Below, in pieces: positions 50,637-59,754 of a stretch of 64,000 bases of DNA. Source of the DNA: Embleya scabrispora. Lineage in GTDB: Bacteria; Actinomycetota; Actinomycetes; Streptomycetales; Streptomycetaceae. Where the stretch lies: positions 1 to 64,000 of the forward strand of contig NZ_MWQN01000001.1 in the NCBI RefSeq assembly GCF_002024165.1, read 5' to 3'. Below the pieces are notes generated by a model that made no database searches, was not told the DNA's origin, and saw nothing but the letters and a program-made list of their open reading frames with translations. The position numbers and the translations under genes were made by a program. Position 1 is the first letter of the stretch; every line of letters starts with the position of its first letter.

Positions 50637-51590
50637 TCAATCGCGCGGAACGGCCTCCGGCGCGTCCCCGGTATGCCACGTCGGCGGCACGACGGCGCCG
50701 GTGTGGGCGAGGCGGAGTTCGCGGACGAGCGCGCGCACGGCGGCGGACGCGGCGAGTTCGGGTGTGCTCACGTAGCCCACCGAGCGGGTCGGGCGTCCGG
50801 GGCCGAGATCGGTGATCCGCACGGTGGACGGTGCGGCGGCGAGGGAGAGCGCGGGCATGATCGCCATGCCGAAGCCGCCGGCCACCATGGCCAAGACGGC
50901 TCCGTCGTCCTCCGCCTCGATCGTCGCCCGGGGGATCCAGTCCTGGCTCGCCCACCACTCGCGGGTGTACGAGGAACAGTTCTCGGTCCAGTCGACCAGC
51001 GGCAGCGAGCGGGGCGCGGGGTGTCCGGCCGGGTGCACCAGGGCGTAGGGCTCCTCCACAAGCACGCCGGCGACCAGCCCCGGAGGAGTCGGCGTCGCGG
51101 TCCCCAGGGTGGCGATGCCCACGTCCGCGCGTCCCGCGATCACTTCTCCGGCGGTGCCGGGGCCGACTTCGCGCACGATCCGCACTCGTGGCTCGATGCC
51201 GGGCCGGCGGGCGGTGAGGCGTCCCAGTACGGGCGGCAGCAAGTGGAGGGCGGCGCTGCGGAAGGCGGCGATGTGCAGCGGGCCGTCGGCGGCCTCGTCG
51301 GCGCCTGTGCCGCGGGCCGCCGCACGGGCGTCGACGGCCAGGACGTCCAGCATCCGCAGGACGCGTCGTGCGTGCGCCGCGGCCGTCGTTCCCGCCGCGG
51401 TGGGCCGGGCACCGGTTCGACCGCGTGCGAACAGGACGGCGCCGACCTTGCGTTCGATGCCGCGTACGGCGTGGGAGACGCCCGATTGTGTGGTGCCCAG
51501 CGTCGCGGCGGCCGCCGAGAAACTTCCCGAATCGGCGATGGCGACCAGGATCCGAAGCTCCTGGGGGGAAAGATCGGCGGGGTCGGTCAT
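50637..51590 (-). CDS. LysR-family regulator
   Basis: 317 aa (MTDPADLSPQELRILVAIADSGSFSAAAATLGTTQSGVSHAVRGIERKVG). Winged HTH at residues about 10-65; the substrate-binding domain follows from residue 95 (GPLHIAAFRSAALHLLPPVL). Divergent from an MDR-type oxidoreductase gene 102 bases away, which is the likely target; candidate binding repeats lie between (51610-51648). The inducer is unknown. Confidence 0.9.
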   Translation of the reverse strand: MTDPADLSPQELRILVAIADSGSFSAAAATLGTTQSGVSHAVRGIERKVGAVLFARGRTGARPTAAGTTAAAHARRVLRMLDVLAVDARAAARGTGADEAADGPLHIAAFRSAALHLLPPVLGRLTARRPGIEPRVRIVREVGPGTAGEVIAGRADVGIATLGTATPTPPGLVAGVLVEEPYALVHPAGHPAPRSLPLVDWTENCSSYTREWWASQDWIPRATIEAEDDGAVLAMVAGGFGMAIMPALSLAAAPSTVRITDLGPGRPTRSVGYVSTPELAASAAVRALVRELRLAHTGAVVPPTWHTGDAPEAVPRD

Positions 51591-51609
51591 CGGGGCTCCC
51601 ACCTGCGGG

Positions 51610-51648
51610 CATGAGGGCTGCTCTTGGATACGACGCGGTCATGAGGGC
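51610..51648. promoter_or_regulatory. direct repeats between LysR and MDR genes
   Basis: CATGAGGGC occurs at 51610-51618 and again at 51640-51648, exactly 30 bases apart (three helical turns). LysR-type proteins bind sites spaced along one DNA face between divergent genes, so these are good candidate sites. Confidence 0.5.
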
Positions 51649-51692
51649 AACCTTCTGCCCCGCCCCGGCATTCCTGCCTACGGTGGCGTGTC

Positions 51693-52721
51693 ATGAACGC
51701 GCTTCTGCCGAACACCACGGCGGTCACCGTCCACCAGATCGCCCGCCCCGACGGCGTCCCTACGGCCGCGCACTTCCGGTTCGTCGAGACGCCGCCGCCC
51801 GAGCCGGTGCGAGGCACGGCGTTGGTGGAGAACCTGTACTGGTCGGTGGATCCGTACCACCGCGAAATGATGGACGCCGAGTTCGCCCTCGACGCCCCGC
51901 TGGAGGGCCGTACGCTCGGCCGGGTCGTCGCCTCCCGCGCTGCGGGACTGCCCGAGGGCGCCGTGGTCCTCCACCGCCGAGGATGGCGTACGCACGCGGT
52001 GGTCGGCCCCGAGGAGGCGCACGTGCTTGCGGACCTGCCGGGCGTACCCCTGTCCGCGCATCTGGGCCTGCTCGGCGGTACGGGGCTGACCGCGTACGTC
52101 GCCCTCACCCGTATCGCGCCGCTGCGCGGGGGCGAGGACGTGTTCGTCTCGGGCGCGGCGGGCGGTGTCGGTACCGCCGTCGGGCGTTTCGCCCGCCTGA
52201 TGGGCGCCGGGCGGCTCGTGGGCAGCACGGGAACGGCGGCCAAGGCCGCGTACCTGACCGAACAGGTCGGCTACGACGAGGTCTTCGATTATCGGGAGGG
52301 CCCGGTGGCCGGCCTCCTCGCGCGGGCCGCCCCGGACGGCATCGACGTGTTCGTCGACAACGTCGGCGGCGACCACCTCGCGGCTGCGGTCGGCGCCCTG
52401 CGGGAACGCGGGCGCATCGTGCGGGTCGGCACGATCAGCCAGTACAACCGGCCGGACACCCCGCCCGTGCGCTTCGACCACGCGGACTTCGTGGAGAAGA
52501 GCCTGCGCATGGAGGGCTTCCTCGTTCGCGACCACACGCACGTACGGGACGAGTTGTACGCGTTCGCGGCGCCCCTCCTGCGCGACGGGCGCCTGGTGTC
52601 GGACGAGACGATCGTCGTGGGCTTCGAACGCGTTGTGGAGGCGTTCGTGTCCATGCTGCGCGGCGCCAACATCGGAAAGATGATCGTCGCGGCCGCGACG
52701 CAAACACACACGAGAACGTGA
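51693..52721 (+). CDS. NADP-dependent MDR-family oxidoreductase
   Basis: 342 aa. Zinc-free medium-chain reductase: N-terminal GroES-like domain (VENLYWSVDPYHREMM), the cofactor motif VFVSGAAGGVGTAVGRFARLMGAGRLVGSTG (residues about 150-180) and IDVFVDNVGGDHL. This combination is typical of curcumin/prostaglandin-type 2-alkenal reductases that reduce activated double bonds with NADPH. It ends in TGATG, coupling it to the next small gene. The divergent LysR gene is the likely regulator. Confidence 0.9.
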   Translation: MNALLPNTTAVTVHQIARPDGVPTAAHFRFVETPPPEPVRGTALVENLYWSVDPYHREMMDAEFALDAPLEGRTLGRVVASRAAGLPEGAVVLHRRGWRTHAVVGPEEAHVLADLPGVPLSAHLGLLGGTGLTAYVALTRIAPLRGGEDVFVSGAAGGVGTAVGRFARLMGAGRLVGSTGTAAKAAYLTEQVGYDEVFDYREGPVAGLLARAAPDGIDVFVDNVGGDHLAAAVGALRERGRIVRVGTISQYNRPDTPPVRFDHADFVEKSLRMEGFLVRDHTHVRDELYAFAAPLLRDGRLVSDETIVVGFERVVEAFVSMLRGANIGKMIVAAATQTHTRT

Positions 52722-53233
52722 TGCTCACACCACGGAGACGGGACGGCGTGAGTACCGACGTCGCGTTCGCCTGCGAACGATTCGCCGCGGACGGTACCCA
52801 CGCCGTCGCCCTGGTGTCGGTACCGCGCGCCGCTCAGGAGACGTACATCGCAGTCCACGGCGGCCGACTCCCGTCCGCCGAGTGGGAGATCGGGGCGCTG
52901 CTCGTGGCCGTGGCCCATGACGGCAAGGGGGGTTGCGTCGTCTCGGCGAACCTCGAAGTCGTGCCTTGGTACGGTGCGCGTGCGGCGGGTGAGTCGCCTC
53001 CGGGACACCGTCAGGGTCGGGCGTCGACCCGAGGGGTATGGGACGACATGTTGGAGCAAGGAGGTTGGCGGCGCTTCGGCGACGACCTGCCGGCCCGGTC
53101 CCTCCGGATGCTGATCACCGAGCGTCGCCGGCCACGGTGGTCCAGCGCGGATCGACGTGGCCCAGCCATGTGTCCTGGTCGTCGGCCAGTGGTTGCTTCA
53201 GGGGAAGGGGGAGGAACCGGCAGGCGAAGGTGA
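52721..53233 (+). CDS. unknown 170-aa protein coupled to the MDR gene
   Basis: ATG overlaps the stop of the MDR gene as TGATG; a GTG at 52748 is an alternative. The first 90 residues are well supported by codon use: VAFACERFAADGTHAVALVSVPRAAQETYIAVHGG, then IGALLVAVAHDGKGGCVVSANLEVVPWYGA. The last 40 residues are Arg/Pro-rich and lie antisense to the Nudix gene, so the original stop may have been lost or the genes truly overlap. Family unknown. Confidence 0.5.
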   Translation: MLTPRRRDGVSTDVAFACERFAADGTHAVALVSVPRAAQETYIAVHGGRLPSAEWEIGALLVAVAHDGKGGCVVSANLEVVPWYGARAAGESPPGHRQGRASTRGVWDDMLEQGGWRRFGDDLPARSLRMLITERRRPRWSSADRRGPAMCPGRRPVVASGEGGGTGRRR

Positions 53234-53573
53234 GGCCGGCGTCGTCTCCGTCGCCGTGGACGTGGTGGACCCACGCATCCGAGGTGTCCGCCGGTGCTCG
53301 GAGGAGGAAGAAGCTGGTTCGTCGTGGCCGACCCGTGTCGGGATGGGGCTTGTCCTCCACGGCGATCCGCCGGACCACCGTGGCTCTCGACAGACCGGTC
53401 TCCTCGGCAACCTCTCGAAGGACCGCTTCCTCCAGCCCTTCGCCCGACTCGACTCCTCCCGCGGGGACTTGGGTACCGGCCTCCGGCATACCGATGTGGT
53501 CGAACACCAGAACTTCGGGGACCGCTCGATCCCGAACTACGTATGCGGCGACGCGGATTCCGGGTGAGGTCAC
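53115..53573 (-). CDS. Nudix hydrolase
   Basis: 152 aa from GTG (VTSPGIRVAAYVVRDRAVPEVLVFDH), chosen because this is where the first strand of a Nudix fold begins; the longer open frame upstream is Pro/His-rich and not coding-like. Nudix box GGVESGEGLEEAVLREVAEETGL is complete (residues about 36-58). Later strands (FFLLRAPADTSDAWVHHV, LTFACRFLPLP) fit the fold. Its 3' end overlaps the gene on the opposite strand. The substrate is unknown. Confidence 0.85.
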   Translation of the reverse strand: MTSPGIRVAAYVVRDRAVPEVLVFDHIGMPEAGTQVPAGGVESGEGLEEAVLREVAEETGLSRATVVRRIAVEDKPHPDTGRPRRTSFFLLRAPADTSDAWVHHVHGDGDDAGLTFACRFLPLPLKQPLADDQDTWLGHVDPRWTTVAGDAR

Positions 53574-53795
53574 CCCGGCATTGTCGATCACCAGGGGCGT
53601 ATCGGCTCCATGTCGTGCGAGGTGCCGGGCACCGGGTGGGTGTCCGGGCGGGTGGGTGTCTGCTTGCCGTGGCGCGAGGTTTGGCCGTCCCACAGCAGCC
53701 GCATCATCGTCCGCGGGGCCTCGATCGAATCGGAACCCCGGACGCCACGCCGACACGGCGGGCCGGGTGCCGAGCCCGGCCCGCCGTGGCGACGG

Positions 53796-54203
53796 CTAGG
53801 AAATGGCCTTGCAGCCGGCGGGGAGGCCCACCTCGCACAGGAAGATCCGGACGTCGGCAACGTTGGACTCGCGACCGGAAGCGGCGATCTTGTGGAATTT
53901 CCCGTCATTGATCCAGGAACTGCCGGTCCACCTGGAGTACTTCCTGTAGAGGCTCACAGGGTGAGTGTTGGTGGAACACGTGTCGCTGAGGTCGAAATCC
54001 CAGTCGATCTTGAAGGACGGCTTGCCGTTGTAGACGGTGGAGTCTTTCCAGTGGTACGTGCCGCTGGCATCGCCGCAGTCGTTGTCGAGGTGGGCGCTGT
54101 AGTGGCCGCCGCCGGGAGCGGCTTGGGCGGAGCCGACAAGGGACAGGACGAGGCCGACGCCCGCAGCAGCGACGGCGATCGTACGGGAGATTCTGGATGC
54201 CAC
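53796..54203 (-). CDS. small secreted protein
   Basis: 135 aa from GTG with AAGGAG six bases upstream. Signal peptide: basic RISRT, hydrophobic AVAAAGVGLVLSLVG, cleavage after SAQA. The mature part has four Cys in two pairs (DNDCGDASG, SDTCSTN; FLCEVG, AGCKAI), suggesting two disulfides, and is rich in Tyr, Trp and Ser (YRKYSRWTGSSW). The size and pattern match small exported actinobacterial proteins of unknown role. A perfect 26-bp palindrome lies 210 bases upstream. Confidence 0.8.
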   Translation of the reverse strand: MASRISRTIAVAAAGVGLVLSLVGSAQAAPGGGHYSAHLDNDCGDASGTYHWKDSTVYNGKPSFKIDWDFDLSDTCSTNTHPVSLYRKYSRWTGSSWINDGKFHKIAASGRESNVADVRIFLCEVGLPAGCKAIS

Positions 54204-54412
54204 GACAAACTCCTTGTCGATCAAGGTGTGGAAACGCGACGAGTACCTCGACGCGAACGGATTTCCGAGCAGCCCGAATGATCGATTCCTTGGGCTTTCC
54301 TCGCCGCCAACGTCACTCAGCCACCTGGGAAAAACGTTCGCGGAAGCCGGTGGCACGGGCAGCGCACAGGACCGAGAGTCGACGTCTTGGACCCTGTTCG
54401 GCAACCTTTTGC

Positions 54413-54438
54413 CCTGTCCGGGACATGTCCCGGACAGG
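54413..54438. promoter_or_regulatory. perfect 26-bp palindrome
   Basis: CCTGTCCGGGACA at 54413-54425 is followed directly by its reverse complement, with no mismatch and no spacer. No T run follows, so it is more likely a protein-binding site (or a cruciform) than a terminator. It sits upstream of the small secreted protein gene. Confidence 0.75.
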
Positions 54439-55031
54439 CTTCGGAACGTCGACTGCGCGCCAATCGCCTCGGATGATGTGCCATGTCCGGGGTGGGAAAC
54501 GGGTCGGACGATCACCGCCCGACCGTGCCGGCGGCCGTCGCCGCGCTGCTCGCGGCCGCGGAACCGTTCGCCAACCTCACCCAGGCCGTGGCGCCCCCGA
54601 ACCGGCGCCCCGCGCCGCCGCTGGACGGGCTCCGGTGAACCGGGCGAGCGGCACCTCGTACAACACCCCGCGCTGTGGGGTGAGCACCACGCCCGGCCGG
54701 CCGAACGCACGGACCACGCCCGGCACACCGGTCGGGTTCGTGCGCCGGCTCGACCAAGTCGCCGTCGCCGCGCCGCACTCGGTCGAGCGCCGGATCACCG
54801 GGTGACGGTCACCGCCCGCCGGCTCGGCGCCGAAGTCCCCAAGGCCGCGACCCTGGCCGGCCGGGCGGCGCTCAAGCCGCTGCTGCTCGATCCGGAACGT
54901 CTCGCCCGGGGCCGGGCGGTCGCGGCCACCTCGGCACACCTGCGCGCGACGGCCGGCGCCGACCCGGCGGTACCGCCACGGCCCGACGCCAAGAGGTCGA
55001 AGGTGCCGTACGCGACCCTGACCGACCGTCC
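54439..55031. other. 590-base stretch with coding-like traces
   Basis: Plus-strand pieces in different frames look coding-like: MSGVGNGSDDHRPTVPAAV...LLAAAEPFANLTQAVAPP (54484 to about 54637), VGFVRRLDQVAVAAPHSVERRI (to 54804), and RLGAEVPKAATLAGRAALKPLLLDPERL (from about 54820). They may be one decayed gene. No family recognised. The convergent gene at 55032 limits it on the right. Confidence 0.35.
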
Positions 55032-55718
55032 TCAGCGCTCGCCGCTCCTGGTGAGGGGAAGGCCGGCGAGGACACGTTCGCGAAGGACGGCTCCGCGAAC
55101 GCCGATGTCGGCGAAATCGTCGGTTTCCGGCGTACCGTCGACCAGGAGTTCGGGGACCAGGAGGTCGGCGAGCGGGATTTCGGGTGCCGGGTCGACGAGG
55201 CCACCGATGTTCTCGGCGGCGAGATCCATGTAGGCGGGGGCCAGGGTCCTGCCGTACAGGGTGCCGCCGATCAGGTCGGGGCAGAACTCGTTGCGGAAGA
55301 TCGACACGGTCGCGCGCAGGTCGCCGTGGACCATGACCAGCTTGTCGGTCATGTCGCCGAAGACGGCGTCGGCCGTCACATCACCGAGAACCAGCAGTTT
55401 CGTGTCACCCGCCAGGTAGATGTCCCTCGCCCGCAGATTGCCCAGGACGATCAGTGCGGCGTCACCGTTGTCGATGTCCACTATGGCGCCGTCGACGGTC
55501 AAGTCGCCGTCGATGATGTATCCGGTCGCCGCGTCGGGGGCACCCTTGGCCCACGGCGTGCGTTCGTGCTCGTCCAGCGGGAGTTCCCCGGTCACCGAAG
55601 CCGGGCCCGTCACCAGGATGTACTCCTCCTCGTACAAATTCTCGTACATGCTCGCCGGCAGCCCTCGGCGCTCGAACAGGGCCACCGCGTCGTCCCATTC
55701 CAGGTATTCGCATCGCAT
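55032..55718 (-). CDS. unknown 228-aa protein with beta-solenoid (bactofilin-like) middle
   Basis: ATG start (MRCEYLEWDDAVALFERRG). An N-terminal helical 55 residues is followed by short repeated strands each about 20 residues long: YIIDGDLTVDGAIVDID, ALIVLGNLRARDIYLAGDT, LLVLGDVTADAVFGDMTD, LVMVHGDLRATVSIF. The G-(D/N)-L-x-(A/V) pattern is like the solenoid of bactofilins and polymer-forming proteins. No signal peptide. Probably cytoplasmic; function unknown. A palindrome lies about 135 bases upstream. Confidence 0.7.
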   Translation of the reverse strand: MRCEYLEWDDAVALFERRGLPASMYENLYEEEYILVTGPASVTGELPLDEHERTPWAKGAPDAATGYIIDGDLTVDGAIVDIDNGDAALIVLGNLRARDIYLAGDTKLLVLGDVTADAVFGDMTDKLVMVHGDLRATVSIFRNEFCPDLIGGTLYGRTLAPAYMDLAAENIGGLVDPAPEIPLADLLVPELLVDGTPETDDFADIGVRGAVLRERVLAGLPLTRSGER

Positions 55719-56452
55719 GTGCCGGACCGTAGTACCCGATTCCGACACCCGTCCCACGGGCCCGGGTGCCGAAGCCGTGGGTGGACGACCGGGCAAGGGA
55801 GAGGTGCACTGGGCCGGGCCTCCCGGTACGCGAGCCCGGATCGCTGGAGCCCCGGTATATAACCGGGGCGGCGCAATACACAAACGTGTTGTCGATGCGC
55901 CGGCAACGGCCGTTGCCGCTACCGCTGCACTCCACGCCTGACCGAGGCTCGTCGCCGACACCGACGGAAACGAGCATCGGATGCACCGTGTCGAACACCG
56001 ATCCGGGCTCCATGGGGCTCAGCGTGCAGGTGGCGGCCGACCTTCGGGTCCGCCGGGGATCGCAACGGCGACTGTGCGGGCACGTGGTTCGTGTCTACAG
56101 GCGTGTCGACCGGACTTCGGGTCGGTCGGGGATCGTGCCCCTCGCCTCGCTGAAGTCGCACGCGCCCGCGCGCGTCGGGCCGGCGGATCGGGCGCAGCCG
56201 TCCGATCGCCGCCCACCGACGACATGCGGGATCGGATCGATTCGCGGGCGTCGGCCGATCCGGTCTACTCCGGATCACTCCGACTCGTTTTGGTGCACTT
56301 TGATCTATTTTGGTCGACCTCGCCCGACCTCGGCGTTTCCGGTCTGTTGCGGTCCAATCCGATCCGCCGGTCGCCGGCCCGCGCCGGGCGCGCTTTCCGG
56401 GGCCGTCGGTCGCGTGGTACACCTCGGGGCACGCCACGCAGAGAGACCGCCC
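55719..56452. promoter_or_regulatory. 730-base divergent region with several symmetric elements
   Basis: No gene seen. At 55850-55868 is a perfect inverted repeat CCCCGGT-ATATA-ACCGGGG, followed at about 55870-55902 by a hairpin-forming stretch (GGCGCA paired with TGCGCC, with CACAAACGTGTTG inside). At 56288-56294 and 56308-56314 is a direct repeat TTTTGGT, 20 bases apart, in a locally A/T-rich patch likely to be the promoter of the gene at 56453. Confidence 0.5.
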
Positions 56453-57286
56453 ATGCGCCTGCACCGCCTGCTTCCCGCGACCGTCGTCGCCATTGTGACC
56501 TGCTGCGCGTCGATCGTCGCGGCGCCGGTGGTCTCGGCCGATCCGGAACGGGTGTGCGCGTCGCCGCCGACCTCCGAAGTCGTCGGGCTTCCGGACGAGT
56601 TCATCGCCGGCGGTGAGGCGCAAAGCTTCAAGGTGTCGATCACCAACACCACCCCGGGCGAGCTTCCCTTCGCGCACTATGTCGAGGTCACGGACTGGGC
56701 CCACGGCGAGGAGCCGGCCCGCCACGCGACGCTGGACTACCGCAGTCCGGAGACCGGGGACTGGCTCCCGATGCCCGTGGCATCCCTGGGCTTCGAGATC
56801 CTGATCCCGAAACCGGACGACACCGCTGCCGACCCCGGTCGGCGGTCCGCCCCGTGGAACCTGGCGAGCGGCGCGACCCTCACCCTCGACGTACGCCTGG
56901 CGTTCGACGCGGGGGCGAAGTTCCCGCCGGGCGGCGTCCTGGTGGATTACTGGGCCCATATCGCCGCCGGCGAGTGGACCTGGCAAACGAAGACCCCGCC
57001 CTGTGATCTGACGGTCGTGCCCATCGACGAGCCGACGCCGAGCCCGGGAACGGACACCGGCCCCGATCCGTCGGCGGCCGTCGGTCCGGACGCGCAGTCG
57101 CGCACCCCGTCCTCGGCACCGTCCGCCGGATCCACCCGACCCTCCGGGGCCTCGCCCTCCCCGGACAGCACGGCCGACGGCGGCGGCGACACCGCGAAGA
57201 TCGCCGCCGGGGTCGGCATCGCGGCCCTGGCCATCGGCGCCGTCGCCGCGCTCGTACTCCTCCGCCGACGCCGCGCCTCGCCCTGA
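56453..57286 (+). CDS. secreted, C-terminally membrane-anchored surface protein
   Basis: 277 aa. Signal peptide MRLHRLLPATVVAIVTCCASIVAAPVVSA is evident by charge and hydrophobicity, with cleavage after Ala. The mature domain (residues 30-185) is beta-rich and Ig-like: FIAGGEAQSFKVSITNTTPGE, RYSP-like loops and LASGATLTLDVRLAFD. A long Pro/Ser/Thr stalk (about 195-245) and a C-terminal membrane helix (IAAGVGIAALAIGAVAALVLL) with RRRRASP follow. No LPxTG-type sorting motif. Function unknown; the layout is common for Streptomyces cell-surface proteins. Confidence 0.8.
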   Translation: MRLHRLLPATVVAIVTCCASIVAAPVVSADPERVCASPPTSEVVGLPDEFIAGGEAQSFKVSITNTTPGELPFAHYVEVTDWAHGEEPARHATLDYRSPETGDWLPMPVASLGFEILIPKPDDTAADPGRRSAPWNLASGATLTLDVRLAFDAGAKFPPGGVLVDYWAHIAAGEWTWQTKTPPCDLTVVPIDEPTPSPGTDTGPDPSAAVGPDAQSRTPSSAPSAGSTRPSGASPSPDSTADGGGDTAKIAAGVGIAALAIGAVAALVLLRRRRASP

Positions 57287-57611
57287 CCCCCCTCACCGTC
57301 CGGCCCGAGGCGGTCGACCCCCATCCGCTCCGCCGGATGCCCCCAACGACCCGTTGCTCCCCCTCCACCGGCGTCAACGCCGACAGCGGCTGCCCCGCCC
57401 GGGTCCGGCGGGACGCCCTCTCCGGATAGCGGTCCACCGTCGGCCGGGTGGCGAGGATCCGCGCCCGGCGCCGGCCAGGTCAGCTCGTTTCCGCTTCGTC
57501 GATGCGGGCGGCCTCGGTGTCGTGGGATTCCTGGTTGTTCTCCGGCGCGGGCGATGAGTTTGTGGCTTCCGGGCGGTCCAAGCTCGTGATACCCGAGGAA
57601 AGGACACCGTC
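57287..57611. other. 325-base gap, nothing recognised
   Basis: No coding-like frame or repeat. The end carries GGAAAGGA, the ribosome site of the next gene. Confidence 0.4.
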
Positions 57612-58217
57612 ATGTCGGAGCTTCTCGTCGACTTCATCACCTCCCTCGATGGCTATGCGTCGGGCGAGGGGTGGCCCGGGTTCTGGGGTCTGGAGGGCCC
57701 GGAGTACCTCGCTTGGCTCGGTGAGCAGCCCGAGGTCACCTACCTGATGGGCGCGAACACCTATCGCCTGATGTCGGGCTTCGCCGCAGGCGCGGTCCCG
57801 AACGGCCAGGACGGGTTCAGGCCCGAGGAAGAGGCGTCCGTCGACGAACTCACGCGGGCGGCCAAGGTGGTGTTCTCCTCCTCGCTCGAGGAGCCGCTGA
57901 CGTGGGCCAACTCCACGCTCGTCCGCGACGACGCCGTCGAGACGGTCCGCGCGATGAAGTCGAGCGGCTCGGGGCTTCTCGGAACGATCGGCAGCCTGAG
58001 CCTGTGTCGGTCCCTGCTGCGCGCCGGACTCGTCGACCGCTTCCGGGTCGTGATGTTCCCGGTGATCACCGGGGCCACGGGCGAAGAACGCATCTACGAC
58101 GGCTACCCGGACGTCGCCCTCGAGATGATCGAGCACCGCACCTTCGACGGCCGCATCCAACTGGTCGAGTACAAGCCCCGCGTGCTCGAACATCCGCCGC
58201 TCGGCGCCCCCGCGTGA
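57612..58217 (+). CDS. dihydrofolate reductase-like (RibD C-terminal fold) oxidoreductase
   Basis: 201 aa with GAAAGGA eight bases before the ATG. Typical of the DHFR/RibD-C family: SELLVDFITSLDGYASG at the N-terminus, YLMGANTYRLMSGF (residues about 45-58), KVVFSSSLEEPLTWANSTLV, and GSLSLCRSLLRAGLVDRFRVVMFPVITG. These small NADPH reductases usually have unknown substrates. Convergent with the carboxylesterase, with only 19 bases between, so no room for a terminator hairpin of size. Confidence 0.88.
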   Translation: MSELLVDFITSLDGYASGEGWPGFWGLEGPEYLAWLGEQPEVTYLMGANTYRLMSGFAAGAVPNGQDGFRPEEEASVDELTRAAKVVFSSSLEEPLTWANSTLVRDDAVETVRAMKSSGSGLLGTIGSLSLCRSLLRAGLVDRFRVVMFPVITGATGEERIYDGYPDVALEMIEHRTFDGRIQLVEYKPRVLEHPPLGAPA

Positions 58218-58236
58218 CGTCGGGGTGGGGGCGCGG

Positions 58237-59754
58237 TCACCTGAAGAACATCGTTTCCGCGCTCTTGGGGCTGTGGGGACTCCAGGTGGGCAGGCCGGGC
58301 CCGTTCGGCGACCCGGTCGCCACGAAGGCGGCCAGTGCCCCGCCGAACGTGGCGAACAGTTCGGTGGCGGCCGCCCGGTCCACGCCGCGCAGCATCAGGC
58401 TTTCCGCGAAGGCGTCGAACGTGCCGAACAGGTACGGAAGTTCGGCGCAGTGCGGTGCGCCCAGACCGAGCTCGGGGGCGGCGATCGGCCGGTCGAAGCG
58501 ATACAGGTAGGCCGGGTGGCCCTGCCAGGCGCGGGCCCGGGCCACGTCGTGCGTACCGGCGTGAAAGATCCGATCGCTCATCACCTCGGTGAACACCTGC
58601 CCCGGGGTGGCCTCGGGGCGACGCGTCGCGTATCGCTCGTAGACGCGTCCGCCTTCGTCGCGCATCATCCGCAGCACGTCCACCCGACCGGCCTCGCGTA
58701 CCGCCGGGTTGAGCCCGAAGAACGCCGCGGCCTCCTCCCTGGTGGTACCGATCAGGACGTCCTTGTCGGCCAGGGCACCTTCGCGCACCGATTCGCGCAG
58801 CCCCCGGCGCACGCCGAAGCCGCCGAGGACCGGATACATCGGCGGGGCCACGCTCGCGGTCGCCGCCATGTCCCGGCCCAGGCCCGCGTACGTGCGCAAC
58901 AGGTGCTCCACCGGAAGCGCGCGCAGGCCCCCGGCGGGGTCGTCGCCGGGAATCAGCCCGAGCAGGGCCAGGTAGTGCACCGCCGCGGCGCGTGCGGCGT
59001 CCCGGGTCTGTTCCGGCAGGCCCAACGGCGCGCTCTGCACCAGCACCCGGCGGATCAGCGGCCCGGTCTCCGGGTCGACCGCGAGCAGCAGCGCGGTCCA
59101 GGCACCCGCCGATTGCCCGCCCACCGTGATCGTGCGCGGGTCGCCGCCGAAGGCCGCGATGTTGTCGTGCACCCACCGCAGTACCGCGCCCTGGTCCCGC
59201 AGGCCGAGGTTGTCCGCGCCCATCTCGGGCCGGTACAGGAAGCCCAGCGGGCCGAGCCGGTAGTTGGCGGTGACCACCACGATGTCGCCGAGCAGGGCGA
59301 GTCGGGCGCCGTCGTACCAGTCCCAGCCGCCGCATCCGCTGGTGAAGCCGCCACCGTGGAACCACACGAGCACCGGTCGCGGAGCGCCGCTCGTGCGCGG
59401 GGCCCACACGTTGAGGGTCAGGCAGTTCGCCTCGGACCAGTCGGGCGTGCGCGGCCCCACCAGACGTTCGAGCCGTGCGGGGCCCTGCGGCACCGACGGG
59501 CCGGAGCGCACGGTGTCGCGGATGCCCGCCCAGTACGGGTGCGGCCGAGGCGGCGCGAAGCGCAGATCGCCCACCGGCGAGGCGGCGTACGGGATGCCCC
59601 GGAAGGATCGCACCGGGCCCTCGTCCTCGCCCCGGATCCGCCCGCGATCCGTGGTCACCACGGTCGAGCGGTGGGGCTGGGTACCCGGCCCGGCGCCTTC
59701 GGTGGGCCGGCCGTGCTCGCGGCGACGGTTGTCATCGTTCCACTCGTTGCTCAT
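58237..59754 (-). CDS. type B carboxylesterase
   Basis: 505 aa from ATG (MSNEWNDDNRRREHG) with AGGGGGA upstream. The alpha/beta-hydrolase triad is readable: Ser in VGGQSAGAWTAL, Glu in GTTREEAAAFF and His in GAPHCAELPYLFG; the oxyanion loop is WFHGGGFTSG, and the family signature EANCLTLNVWAP is present. The first 30 residues are charged and not a signal peptide, so it is intracellular. It cleaves carboxylic esters; the substrate is unknown. It is divergent from salicylate synthase and may belong to the same cluster. Confidence 0.92.
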   Translation of the reverse strand: MSNEWNDDNRRREHGRPTEGAGPGTQPHRSTVVTTDRGRIRGEDEGPVRSFRGIPYAASPVGDLRFAPPRPHPYWAGIRDTVRSGPSVPQGPARLERLVGPRTPDWSEANCLTLNVWAPRTSGAPRPVLVWFHGGGFTSGCGGWDWYDGARLALLGDIVVVTANYRLGPLGFLYRPEMGADNLGLRDQGAVLRWVHDNIAAFGGDPRTITVGGQSAGAWTALLLAVDPETGPLIRRVLVQSAPLGLPEQTRDAARAAAVHYLALLGLIPGDDPAGGLRALPVEHLLRTYAGLGRDMAATASVAPPMYPVLGGFGVRRGLRESVREGALADKDVLIGTTREEAAAFFGLNPAVREAGRVDVLRMMRDEGGRVYERYATRRPEATPGQVFTEVMSDRIFHAGTHDVARARAWQGHPAYLYRFDRPIAAPELGLGAPHCAELPYLFGTFDAFAESLMLRGVDRAAATELFATFGGALAAFVATGSPNGPGLPTWSPHSPKSAETMFFR

